From positions 24,919,060 to 24,979,059 of the forward strand of contig OX442314.1 in assembly GCA_949358305.1 (NCBI GenBank): a stretch of DNA of 60,000 nt. Reading direction: 5' to 3'. Positions 1-9,493 of this stretch are shown here, piece by piece. Position 1 is the stretch's first letter. Each line of letters begins with the position of its first letter. The notes beneath the pieces were generated by a model that made no database searches, was not told the DNA's origin, and saw nothing but the letters and a program-made list of their open reading frames with translations. Source of the stretch: Strigamia acuminata (taxonomy: Eukaryota; Arthropoda; Chilopoda; Geophilomorpha; Linotaeniidae). Made by a program: the position numbers and the translations under genes.

Positions 1-687
1 AGCAAGCCACGACGCTTATTTATTTATAGCCTCCTTAGCAAGTCAAAAACTTATTATCCTCATTCAGAAAATAATTTTTACTACCAAAGAGTCAACCATT
101 CTCTCCCTCAAATTCAAATTGTCTCGCTCCCATTTTCAACGTGCAATTACCGAGGTTAAAAGTGTGCATGACATCATACGATGTTCATCTGCAATTCAAT
201 GAATGATTTTAATCTGAAGAATTGTTTATTTGAAACAAGAAATAACAAATAACAAATAACAAAAATCATGTTGTGTAAAATTACTAAAATTAATGGTCAC
301 TATTTGTCTGGTGGTGGCGACATCGTGGCCCCGGTTACGTCATTCACACAAACGCCTAAAAAATAAAAAAAAATAAAAGGAAAAAAAAACATAATGTGGA
401 TTTACAATTTACATTACCGTAAATGATATCTTATCAGTTACTGCATTTTTTCTTCGATGGACAATTTATTTCAAAGGTGGCTGGGGCGGAAATTGTCTGG
501 GGCCCTCTTCCTGAAGCAGCTATTAGCTGATTCGGACTTCTTGCTTCTCTGCAGCCAATGCAGTATACCATTTTCGTAACTGGTATTACGTTTTCCATAA
601 TGATTTAATAATAAGTAACCTACAATAAGCAACGGAGCTAACTGATCAAAATTGAAGAAAACCTACACATTTATACCTGTTTGGGCG

Positions 688-704
688 GTCACGTGACCCA
701 CGTG
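688..704. promoter_or_regulatory. Paired CACGTG E-boxes, first one a CLEAR-type palindrome
   Basis: GTCACGTGAC at 688-697 is directly followed by a second CACGTG at 699-704. The ten-base palindrome matches the CLEAR/USF/MITF-type E-box consensus. It lies just downstream of the Ly6 gene's stop and has no obvious gene to control, so its role is a guess. It is repeated at 12779-12795 in the duplicate. Confidence 0.35.
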
Positions 705-811
705 ATTACAGAAATTAACCTAGGACTCAATTTGCATATGTAACGCGATATAATTTACTTATCTTTTACACGAATACTCTATAAACATCATAAATCTAAT
801 ATAATTTAGCG

Positions 812-1437
812 TCAAATATAGTGAATTAAAGCAGCCACGAATATGAGAGAAATAATGAGCGATTTAGTCGTTTCTTCGGTGTTGCCATTGTTGCATAAAT
901 CGGTGGTGCACACGCACATAGTGGCTCTTAATCCGGCGATTTCTGTCGATTTTCCGCATTCGTTTACGGGTTTTCTCAGCGCAAAACCTCCGCATCCTTT
1001 CAAAATTATTTCTAAAATCAAATTATTTACAGTCGCGAGTTAATATTGGGTTTGTAAATTGTAAATTTCAGTTTTTATTCTTTTATTTACGTCTATCTTT
1101 AGTCTGCCCGACAGTTTTCATGCAAAATGGGTTTACGTCGCTCGTCGTACACTCCGTTACATCGTCTTGGCAGCCTTTTTCATTATCAAGGTTGCTGCAT
1201 TTGTAGCAGACGAGTGTTAACCCTGACGAACAATTATTTACAAATGCCCAATTAGTAATTATACAGTAAAAAATAAAATTAAACGCTCATTATAACCGGA
1301 AATGTTAATGAACTTGAAAAATTGTGATTAAAGTTATTTACAAATACCGGTACGCACATGCATTTGAATAGTTATTAATTGATATAATTACCACTTTTTA
1401 CAAGTAGAAAAAACAGTGTTCCTGCTAGGAAATTCAT
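812..1437 (-). CDS. Ly6/uPAR (three-finger) GPI-anchored protein, three exons, copy A
   Basis: Predicted secreted, GPI-linked surface protein of 125 residues with one LU (Ly6/uPAR) domain; ligand unknown. Exons by splice sites: 1437-1392 (signal peptide starting MNFLAGTLFFLL), 1222-1091 (first half, from CYKCSN), 1011-812 (second half plus tail). Both introns are phase 1. Ten cysteines are present: five in exon 2 and five in exon 3, ending in the family signature CVCTTDLCNN. The hydrophobic C-terminus (SLIISLIFVAALIHYI) fits GPI-signal cleavage. The start is the only Met giving a signal peptide in phase with a GTAATT donor. Identical to 12903-13528. Confidence 0.85.
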
Positions 1438-2052
1438 TTAGGCGTGAGTGAGCGTAAAATGAATTATAAATTGAACTGACAAATGCCAATTGAAGTAAAT
1501 TCTAGTTCAAGGTTGGTCACTTAATTTTATACTACCATTACACCATAAAACAATATTTTATATTTAAAAAAATAAAAAATAAATAAAATAAAAAATAAAA
1601 ATGCTAGAAATATATGCAAATTATTGTGTTTTATTTCGTTAAATAATGTGTTATTGTTGTCCAGATTCCGTATTGTTGTTAACTCAATATGATTTACTTG
1701 AGTTGATAGGCTTAAGCTGATTGAGATTGAACAAGATTTTGACGCGATTAAATCGCAATTACATTGAAATGACGAGCTCGAATTTTGCGAGGGTTTAGAT
1801 AAACCTTCCGTGCTGAAACCATTTTGGACTAAAAAAAAGGAAAACTAGTGATTGAAGAAAAACCAAATGGCTTCAGCATGGAGGGAAGTGAAAATGAAAA
1901 GATATAGAAATATCTAGATACGTGTAAGAAGACAACTCGCATTATATATCTATATACACCGGTTGTGTACAATTAATATTATTATATAGTATATACATAT
2001 ACATATATATAATATAATTGAATTTTTATTAAAATTTAAAAACATAAAAAAG

Positions 2053-3210
2053 ATGATAGGTAAGTCAATTAAAGTGAAAATTCAAATTTTTCATCGTGAA
2101 TATTTTCGAAATTTACAGCTCATAGAGGTCGACATACACAATTTACTACAGTTCGGCAAGCGCCACCTGTAGATTGGAAGATTGAACTACACAGTATTGG
2201 ATTAAATTGTAAATAAAGTAAAATTTAATTTTAAAATCTAATTTTTCTCAATTATTTTTAAAAAATATTTATAGATGACACAGGTGTAAACATTTTTAAT
2301 GTAAATCAGAGATTGATTCAGATGGTTATCGAATCAAAAATCGAGCGCAAAAAGGTGATATTGTACAAATAATACGCAAATTATCAAATTTTAAATATTA
2401 TTTATTTCAATTTCTCAACAGTTGGAAGCCATGCACAAAAACATAACAGTCCTAAAACAAATAGTTGATGCTGATTACGAATTCCGTCATTACGTCTACA
2501 TAATTCGCCAGTTGTCTTACATGAAATCCATTATTAAGTGTCAATTGGAATCCTTGGCTGTTGCCAAGCAAGAATTGCACGCAATAGAGCGCAAACTGAG
2601 AGAAGTGAGTGAAAAAATAAAAATAAAGATAAATAAACACAAAACACTTGTTCAAACTTCCAGTTACAATTTGCTCCGACTAGAGCATTGCAAGCACTTC
2701 AATTGGAAGCTTCTATTGAGGAGACTTTGTGCAATGATTTAAAGTCTATTGTCACCCATTTGCAAAGGCAGTTAGAACAAATGGAAAATTATTACGGCGT
2801 AGAAAAACCAAAAACAGATGTTCGTTTTAATGATCCTCTTCAAAGACGAAGAACGAGCTCAGGATTTGGTGAAAAATTAAAATTACTTTACACTAATAAT
2901 TCATAAAGTCGTGCGCAAGCCCACTAATTCGACCGCCATTTTTTTGTTTATAGTCTGAATGACTTTATGAATGCGCCTGCTTGACGAATAGATAGTTTTA
3001 TTCAATTTTTAATTAACTTTTGCAGTTATATCAGCACCAATACCAAGTAGACAAGGTTGTGTGCAAAGATTCATACAGTTTCTACGCCGTTACATGACTT
3101 GTCACGGTTGCAATTGTTATCCGAGAGCTAGATGGCAACCGGATCATGAGTTGGAACAGTTACGTTTTCTCGAACTAACTCCGAATATACAGCGTTTTCA
3201 ATTGGCGTAA
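2053..3210 (+). CDS. Coiled-coil protein of unknown function, two possible 3' ends
   Basis: I do not recognise this gene. Exons: 2053-2059 (ATG ATA G, donor GTAAGT), 2119-2208, 2275-2354, 2422-2604, then either 2664-2906 (stop, 200 aa) or 2664-2868 spliced at TTTG|GTGAAA to 3026-3210 (stop, 249 aa). All junction phases agree for both forms. The middle (QLESLAVAKQELHAIERKLRE, then QLEASIEETLC and HLQRQLEQMENYY) is heptad-like and charged, predicting coiled coil. The alternative last exon adds a cysteine-rich patch (MTCHGCNCYPRARW). A polyadenylation signal AATAAA lies at 3372-3377, after the longer form, which favours that one. Cellular role is unknown. Confidence 0.7.
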
Positions 3211-3456
3211 TTATAGACTGAAGTAAATCTCCCTTGATGACGTTATGACGCTTTTGCTTTGTTACAAAGTGATAGTCTACAGATTTTAGTTTATTTCAGT
3301 CACGCAGTTTTTAATATTTATTGCATATAATTAAAATTGAAGTTATTATTCCTTCCGACGACATCCTAGGCAATAAACTACTTGTTTTGTGATTTCTTGA
3401 TTTGATTTATTTATTTATTATTTAGTATGGGACTGGGACACGGTTTAGTATTTTGA

Positions 3457-3475
3457 CCAACAGATGGCGCCACTG
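3457..3475 (+). promoter_or_regulatory. CTCF-like motif
   Basis: CCAACAGATGGCGCCACTG resembles the core CTCF consensus CCASYAGRKGGCRS with one mismatch. The shared block AGATGGCGCCACTGTTTT recurs at 51939-51956, so it may instead be part of a dispersed repeat. It lies between the coiled-coil gene and the tRNA cluster. Confidence 0.3.
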
Positions 3476-3630
3476 TTTTTATTTGTATATATTTTAAATT
3501 AATTTTTTGTTGTAAAAATTTAAATTTTAAATTTTAAATATTTTAATTTACATAGGAACGTGTGAATTAATTATTTTTAACGGAAATTGTTGTTGGTTTA
3601 TGTGCAGTCGTAATTGAAGAATGGTCAGTT

Positions 3631-3704
3631 GGCGCCGTGGCTTAGTTGGTTAAAGCGCCTGTCTAGTAAACAGGAGATCAAGAGTTCGAATCTCTTCGGT
3701 GCCT
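3631..3704 (+). tRNA. tRNA-Thr (AGT), first of three
   Basis: 74-nt cloverleaf. The 7-bp acceptor GGCGCCG pairs with CGGTGCC with one G-T, followed by discriminator T. Anticodon stem CCTGT/ACAGG closes loop CTAGTAA, with anticodon AGT. T-stem AAGAG/CTCTT is fully paired around TTCGAAT. A T5 tract about 15 nt downstream can end Pol III transcription. Confidence 0.95.
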
Positions 3705-3819
3705 TCACGTCCGATTGTTCTTTTTATATCGTTTTTTCGAAACGTGATATATTTAATTTTATATATATAAAATACAATTGAAAGTATTTGATCTTATATT
3801 TAACCCATTTCTGATACAT

Positions 3820-3893
3820 GGCGCCGTGGCTTAGTTGGTTAAAGCGCCTGTCTAGTAAACAGGAGATCGAGAGTTCGAATCCCTCCGGTGCCT
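3820..3893 (+). tRNA. tRNA-Thr (AGT), second of three
   Basis: Same body as the first gene but with T-arm GAGAG/CCCTC, which leaves one A-C mismatch. Downstream T tract present (TTCTTTTTT). Confidence 0.95.
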
Positions 3894-4063
3894 GCCATGT
3901 GATTTCTTTTTTCTTTTTTAATTCGAATTTTTAAATAAATTTTTTTTCTAAAATTTTTTTGTACATTTTTGAATCATAATTTTTTTTTATGTTGTACATT
4001 TTTTAAATTAATTTTTATTTTATGTTTTTAATTTTTTTGTATACTCAATTGAAATCAGCCAAA

Positions 4064-4079
4064 CCCTAACCCTAACCCT
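4064..4079. repeat. Short interstitial telomere-like repeat (CCCTAA)
   Basis: CCCTAACCCTAACCCT is 2.7 units of the TTAGGG-type telomere repeat in otherwise AT-rich sequence between tRNA genes two and three. It is too short to prove a telomere seed or fusion. Repeated at 16155-16170. Confidence 0.7.
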
Positions 4080-4357
4080 TCCCGGCCACTAACACCATAA
4101 GCTCAACTAGCAAATAAAATAATTTAACGATTTTAAGCAAACATTCAATTGTTGTATTCACAATAAATAAAGCAATAAACCACACGCAAATTCGGAGAAA
4201 CAAGATACAGAATCTCCAGATAAAGACGTTTGCACAAATCCACACGTGATTTCATCGTATTGATCAATAAACCAATGAAATTCAAGCTCAGAACCCACCA
4301 ACAAAATATTTTGATTTATCGACAATGTATTTTATTATCGTAGCACGAATCCAACAT

Positions 4358-4431
4358 GGCGCCGTGGCTTAGTTGGTTAAAGCGCCTGTCTAGTAAACAG
4401 GAGATCGAGAGTTCGAATCCCTCCGGTGCCT
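4358..4431 (+). tRNA. tRNA-Thr (AGT), third of three
   Basis: Identical to the second gene across all 74 nt. It is flanked by ACAT upstream and a T8 terminator-like tract downstream. The 4432-4935 interval after it holds only AT-rich sequence and a short (TA)n run near 4840. Confidence 0.95.
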
Positions 4432-4935
4432 GCCGTGTAAATATTTTTTTTTCACTGAAAAAACAAAACATAATTGATTTGTATATATTTTTTCTTTTAT
4501 TTTTCCCCTCCAACATCCTGGTTACTACAAACAAAATCAATCGAATGACCGAGATTTATTTAACCTTTTATTGATCAGACTTTGTTCTAAATTATATTTA
4601 TAATAACAACAACGCCATTTAATTTTTTTACATTTTATTTTACAATCGTCAAGATAATATACACTGCTTACAAAAATAATTTTCACTTTTATTAAATACA
4701 TTATCTACAAATGTTTAAGTACCCTCGGTATTAATATTAATAATAATAATATTAGTCTCACATAAAACAGTATATACAACATTAATAAATGTCAAAAAGA
4801 AAAACAAAAAAAACCTGCAAATTTGTATATTATAGCTATATATATATATATATAATGTATATGTTATGAATTAATTATATAAATCACAAATTATCAATTT
4901 AAACCAATACTATCACATTCTAATTCCAATTCATA

Positions 4936-5958
4936 TCAGCTATCCTTCTGCCTCAAGTGAGTCATCAATCGTTTGAGCTGTTCGTACGTTATCCACATGC
5001 AAATATTCCACGATACAAATCGATAAAAGTTTGGCACAAATCTAAAAATAAATTTAAAACATTAAAAATAAATTTTTTTTAAAAAAAAAAAAAATTTTTT
5101 TTTTTTATATACCCTTTATAAAATGCCTTGACGCCGCCTTCGTGGAAGATTCTCACCGTGCAATCGATAGCACCTTTATATTGACCCTGACGCGAGTTCA
5201 TAAAGCGTGTTTTCATTACGTCGACTGGTGACGCAATCACGGTCGTGCAGAAGCCCGCAGCCACCGCTGAGACGAAGTGACACGGAACGTTGTCTTCCAT
5301 TAATTTATAGTTGATGATATTCTCCTTGATTACGTCGTAACAAACTATTTCCGCCACATTCACGATTGCATTTCTCGCCATGTTTGGAATAATACCTAAG
5401 AAAAAAAATCCAAAAAAATAAAATATATAATTTTTTTTTTTTTTTTATAAATATATAAAAAAAAAATTTTTTTTAAAAAATAGAAAAAAAATTTTTTACC
5501 TTTCCACAAGCCTTTAACTCCTTCTTCGGTAACAATGGTACGATATGCGTTAAATGTGCTAGTGTATCGTCCTTGCCCTAAACTGCGATTTTGAGCCTGC
5601 ATTCGCACTTTGACCACGTCGGTCGGTTGAGCGCAAGCAACGGCCGTGCAACCGGTCGTAATTCCTGCTAAAACTCGAACTGCGATATTCGAAGCTGTTC
5701 CAGCATCAGCTACATGAAATTAATAAAAATTTAAATTAAAATTTAATTTTTTTTTTTTTTTTTTAAATTACAATTTAATAAACCGATGTAAAATCGTTTG
5801 ACGTTGTCGTATAACCCAATTCGGATGGACGCAAAACACATTTGGCGTTGCAAACCGGCGTTTAAACCGTTGTAAAGACTCAATGGTCCTTCCTGTTTGC
5901 TCATTGTAATAATCGTGCCAAACAAACCGCGGTATTTTAATGTCGTGGCACCGCTTGT
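4936..5958 (-). CDS. UCP: Uncoupling-protein (UCP) gene, 5' part cut off by gap
   Basis: Exons 5041-4936, 5395-5113, 5709-5500 and a truncated exon 2 (5958-5784) match the complete gene at 17027-18467 base for base. The first exon and the start of exon 2 are missing because the contig ends at 5958 in mid-exon. This is an assembly truncation, not evidence of a pseudogene; see the full copy for the annotation. Confidence 0.9.
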
Positions 5959-6158
5959 NNNNNNNNNNNNNNNNNNNNNNNNNNNNNNNNNNNNNNNNNN
6001 NNNNNNNNNNNNNNNNNNNNNNNNNNNNNNNNNNNNNNNNNNNNNNNNNNNNNNNNNNNNNNNNNNNNNNNNNNNNNNNNNNNNNNNNNNNNNNNNNNNN
6101 NNNNNNNNNNNNNNNNNNNNNNNNNNNNNNNNNNNNNNNNNNNNNNNNNNNNNNNNNN
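5959..6158. other. Assembly gap of exactly 200 N
   Basis: A run of 200 undetermined bases, the round number used by scaffolders for gaps of unknown size. Left side stops inside UCP exon 2; right side starts inside a DIRS reverse-transcriptase ORF. Confidence 0.99.
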
Positions 6159-6553
6159 ATGCCTTTCCTCCCTTCAATTTAATTAATAGGATCCTGTGGA
6201 AGGCTCATCACGAGAAGGCCACCATTTTGTTGGTGGTTCCCCTTTGGGCGACCCAAACTTGGTTCTCGCGGCTGTTGGAAATGCTGGTAGCAGTTCCTGT
6301 ACGTTTTCCGGCCAAGGACAGGTTGTTTCTCGCCCACAGCCCGGAAGAAACGCCCCGCCTAAACCACAAGTTGGTCCTCCTTGGCTGCAAAATCTCGGGG
6401 GATCCCTTGCTGCAAGAGGGTTTTCAGCGAACGCTTCCCTCCTCTTCCAGGAAAGCTGGAGGCCAGGCACCATCTCCGCATATTCAGCGGGAATTAAGAG
6501 GTGGGAGATGTTTCTATCTCAACGATCGGATCCTCCAAATTTCGACCCTGTAG
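6159..6553 (+). CDS. DIRS reverse transcriptase/RNase H ORF, C-terminal fragment
   Basis: The reading frame is open from the gap edge to the stop at 6553. It contains the AFPPFNLINRIL and LLVVPLWATQTWFSRLLEML segments typical of the end of the DIRS pol ORF (F-P-P-F-x-L-I and VPxWxxQxWF). It overlaps the recombinase ORF in another frame by about 360 nt, the usual DIRS arrangement. The N-terminal RT domain is not in the window. Confidence 0.75.
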
Positions 6554-7356
6554 TGCTGACAGCAAATTTTGTGGCCTTCCTGTTCGATCTGGGCCTCTCT
6601 TACTCCGTGGTAAACGGTAACCTGGCGGCCATTACGGCAGCTAGACTTATTACCCCGAAAACTCGGGGGCACGCGGATGTCCAGAGAGTCTTGCGGGGAG
6701 TCTACAACCTTCGCCCAGCCCTTCCTCGCTACAACCAAACCTGGGATGTGGGTTTGGCGCTGACTGCCTTACGACAACTTTGGCCGCACGGGGTATTAGG
6801 CTGGAGGAAGTTACAGATCAAACTGGTGGTCCTTATGGCCTTAGTTTCGGCTTCCAGGGTAGCTACCTTACAGTCCCTCACCTTGGCTGATGTGAAACTT
6901 GCGGAAGGGGTTGCTATCATCCGACCAGCTGCCTTGCAAAAGACGTCCAGAACCGGGGTTCACCCAGTTTTACGTTTAGCAGCGTATCCGGCGGACACGA
7001 GGATCTGTCCTTTTCAGACTCTTTTGGATTTTCTTGAGCAGACTCAGGAGGTGAGAAAGGGGAAGGCCCTTTTTCTCATACAGAACCCTCCTTTTTCGGC
7101 GCCTACCGCCGACACGATCCGTAGATGGATCAAAGTTTTTCTACGAACAGTTGGTGTGGATACCAATGTCTTTGGCGCTCATTCCACTCGAGCTGCCTCG
7201 ACTAGTGCGGCGGCCCTACATGTGCCTATTCAGGCTGTTCTAAGTGCGGCAGGTTGGACTTCCGAGTCCACCTTTGCTAAGTTTTATAATCGCCCAATAG
7301 TGGACGAAAATTTATTCCAAAATGCCATTTTGTCGATTAATAAGCAGAATAAATAA
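6196..7356 (+). CDS. DIRS tyrosine recombinase
   Basis: 386-codon ORF starting ATG GAA GGC. From about residue 90 it reads as an XerD/phage-integrase-like core. The catalytic arginine sits in SASRVATL, the H-x-x-R box in AHSTRAASTS, and the second histidine is replaced by tryptophan in AAGWTSESTF, followed by the nucleophile tyrosine in KFYNRP. This set (R, HxxR, W, Y) is that of DIRS recombinases. The frame is intact, so the protein could be functional. It would integrate circular cDNA without target-site duplication. The true N-terminus is uncertain because it overlaps the RT ORF. Confidence 0.85.
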   Translation: MEGSSREGHHFVGGSPLGDPNLVLAAVGNAGSSSCTFSGQGQVVSRPQPGRNAPPKPQVGPPWLQNLGGSLAARGFSANASLLFQESWRPGTISAYSAGIKRWEMFLSQRSDPPNFDPVVLTANFVAFLFDLGLSYSVVNGNLAAITAARLITPKTRGHADVQRVLRGVYNLRPALPRYNQTWDVGLALTALRQLWPHGVLGWRKLQIKLVVLMALVSASRVATLQSLTLADVKLAEGVAIIRPAALQKTSRTGVHPVLRLAAYPADTRICPFQTLLDFLEQTQEVRKGKALFLIQNPPFSAPTADTIRRWIKVFLRTVGVDTNVFGAHSTRAASTSAAALHVPIQAVLSAAGWTSESTFAKFYNRPIVDENLFQNAILSINKQNK

Positions 7357-7526
7357 TATTCGTGACTTTTGATTTTTTTTTATTTTTGGTTTGTTTTTTC
7401 TTACCTTTTAAAAAATTATTACTGCGATGCCACACTCTCCGGAGTTGGGTTTTTTGTTTTTTGTTTTTTCCTAAACAACTATTGCTCTAAAGTCTCCTGG
7501 GACTCCGGAGATTACAGAGTTAGAAT

Positions 7527-7893
7527 GTAATCTCGGCGGAGTGAGATGAAACGTAGTTCTACGTAGTGAGTCGAATGATAGCCGAGTATCATTCTAACGA
7601 TGTATATCGGAGGAGTCACAGGACCCACCTACTCCCACCCGATTTTGTTTTTGGCAGTGCGACTGCGCTCAGCGATCTCATCGCTGTATTTTGGCCTGTG
7701 CACTCCAAGTTTCTTCTACGTTTTTTCCCATCTAATTTTTTCAGATAGTTGTTTAGCTTCTTAAGACTGACGTGACCCGGACAGGTGCGCCATCTCCTGT
7801 GACTCCTCCGATATACATCGTTAGAATGATACTCGGCTATCATTCGACTCACTACGTAGAACTACGTTTCATCTCACTCCGCCGAGATTACAA
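7527..7893. repeat. Large inverted repeat at DIRS 3' end
   Basis: Arms 7527-7624 and 7796-7893 are reverse complements over about 98 nt, separated by a 171-nt loop. The motif GAGATTACA occurs at 7509, inverted at 7524-7532, and at the outer end near 7890. I interpret the left arm as part of the internal complementary region and the right arm as the right inverted terminal repeat. A short (ACACG)n run follows at 7906-7925. Confidence 0.75.
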
Positions 7894-8026
7894 TCTTGCG
7901 TATGCGTAACACGACACGACACGACAAGAGTTTCTGAAATAGCAAAATCAAAGCGGTTTTATCAAATGTTTTTATTGCGATTCAAAGTTTAAGAGTTTAA
8001 GCTTGATCTACGTAATCCGCGACAGG

Positions 8027-8260
8027 CTAAATAGCCCACATTAAAGTAGCCATAAATACTAATGAGAACAAAAGCGATTTGTCTTTAGTGTTGACGTCGG
8101 CATTGTTACACAAATCTTTGATACAAACGCAGTGGTGCTCTGCTTTTCCTGTATGGTCGATCTCCGTGTCGCATTTGTTTTTACGATGCTCTTTCGGTAC
8201 GGCTAGGCATCCTCTATACACAAGTTCTAAAATTAATGGAAATAAAATAAACTTTTTGCG

Positions 8261-8293
<33 letters not shown>

Positions 8294-8628
8294 TTTTAAA
8301 CTTACTTTCACCGTGGACTACTTTGTCAGTTTTGAGACAAGCCTGACCTTCATCACACTCTATGGGCGTCAGTTTTTGTCGCACGCAATTACTATGGGTG
8401 TCGCAAAAATAACATTTAAGTGGAAAGCCTGTTGAAAAATGTGTAGATAATTAGAAGGAATGCATTTATAAGTATTTTAACGAATGTAAAATATTTCTAT
8501 ACGTTTTTAAAAATGATTTTCAATCGTTTAAAGAGATTAATGAATGCGCGTGTTGATTAGTCAGTTCGTTTTTAGTTACCATAATTCAGCAAAGTCAAAA
8601 AGAATATCCCGATTATAAGAATTTTCAT
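8027..8628 (-). CDS. Ly6/uPAR GPI-anchored protein, three exons
   Basis: 123-residue LU-domain protein. Exons 8628-8580 (signal peptide MKILIIGIFFLTLL), 8428-8306 (CYFCDTHSNC and three more half-domain cysteines in all), 8226-8027 (second half with CVCIKDLCNNADV and hydrophobic tail SLLFSLVFMATLMWAI). Both introns are phase 1 with GTAACT and GTAAGT donors. Intron 2 contains a (TA)n microsatellite near 8261-8280. The exon 3 length (200 nt) equals that of the gene at 812-1437, but the sequence is well diverged, so this is an old paralogue. GPI anchoring is inferred from the tail only. Confidence 0.85.
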
Positions 8629-8660
8629 TTCGTTTGGTAATTCTTGAATTTAGTAATTAA

Positions 8661-9025
8661 CTTTAGTCTGCTCCTGTTTGGCACCTCCAAAATGTTCTAT
8701 TTTCTCTCTATTTTTTTCTTTTGTTTTAGCCGTTTTCTCAAAGGTGGCGCTCGCTGTACCGGACTGGCAGAATTGGTAGAAGATAACATTTTTGCGTTGT
8801 GTTATAATTAAAATAAAATAAAAATTCTACACGAAGATTCACTGTATTTGAATGAAAATTTAAAAAAAAATTATTCTACAAATCACAAAATGACTATTTT
8901 TTTTTGGCTGCTTTAGTTTGGCACGTCCAAATCCAAAATGTTTTTTTCTTTACTTTAACTGGTTTTTGAAAGATGTCACTACTTGCAGCAGGACTGGAAA
9001 GTTCGTAGGACAACGTAACAAAAGA
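8661..9025. repeat. Diverged direct duplication in intergenic DNA
   Basis: About 110-140 bp starting near 8661 and again near 8905 share GTTTGGCAC-TCCAAA, a TTTTTCTTT tract, and a GGACTGG-A core, with many substitutions. It lies upstream of the Ly6 gene that starts at 8628, so it could be a duplicated promoter region. No coding potential. Confidence 0.4.
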
Positions 9026-9083
9026 AAATCTGGACTTTTTAAATTTTTGTTTGACCGTTGAGCTTTGCTGCATTGGTTGTTCT

Positions 9084-9271
9084 TAATGTGTTCTTATCGT
9101 CGAATAATTGATGAAAGTGGATAAAATTATGAGTGGTCGAAATAAGCAGCCATGTCTTAGTTGGAAATTAACATAAGTGTGTTTAATAAAAATGCAAATA
9201 GTACAGAGGGCGCTCGCGTAAGCGGGCGCGTCATAAAGTACGCAAATACAAAATGGAGTCAGAACACTCCA
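9084..9271 (-). repeat. 3' LTR of the deleted gypsy element
   Basis: 188 bp, same as 10969-11156. Contains the palindrome-like GAGGGCGCTCGCG stretch. Confidence 0.9.
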
Positions 9272-9493
9272 TCATCCCCTTAATTGAGAACCAACAAGGG
9301 AGCAATTCAAATACAAATAAATTCAAATGTGATAACAAACAAATGTAACATACTAAGATCGAATTACAATAAAACAAATTAACTAAACAAATTACAAACT
9401 CAATCCATAATTTAAATTCACTGGAAAACCGTAAAATCGCGTTGGCTTTCTTTTCCTGGCTGGCCGTACAATGCGAGCTGCTTGCGGAGGTAA

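Larger units (their letters stand above)
1..5958. repeat. First copy of an exact 5,958-bp direct duplication
   Basis: Every landmark here recurs at a constant offset of 12091 (second copy 12092-18049), including homopolymer tracts, so the two copies look length-identical. This copy ends exactly at the 200-N gap. Positions 1-811 hold no gene that I can see. They contain the sequence upstream of nothing obvious on either strand and a pair of E-boxes near 690-704. Positions 1438-2052 are AT-rich intergenic sequence between a Ly6 gene and a coiled-coil gene. The copy most likely represents a redundant contig. Confidence 0.95.
6159..7893 (+). mobile_element. DIRS-type tyrosine-recombinase retrotransposon, 3' portion
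   Basis: Three parts support the call: the tail of an RT/RNase H ORF (6159-6553), an overlapping tyrosine-recombinase ORF (6196-7356), and a terminal region with inverted repeats (7527-7893). DIRS elements integrate with a tyrosine recombinase rather than a DDE integrase, and they carry inverted termini plus an internal complementary region. The 5' half lies in or beyond the gap. GC content is clearly higher than in flanking DNA. Confidence 0.85.

Noticed and set aside
7566-7852. Two ORFs starting with the same residues on opposite strands
   Set aside because: They arise from the two arms of the DIRS inverted repeat.
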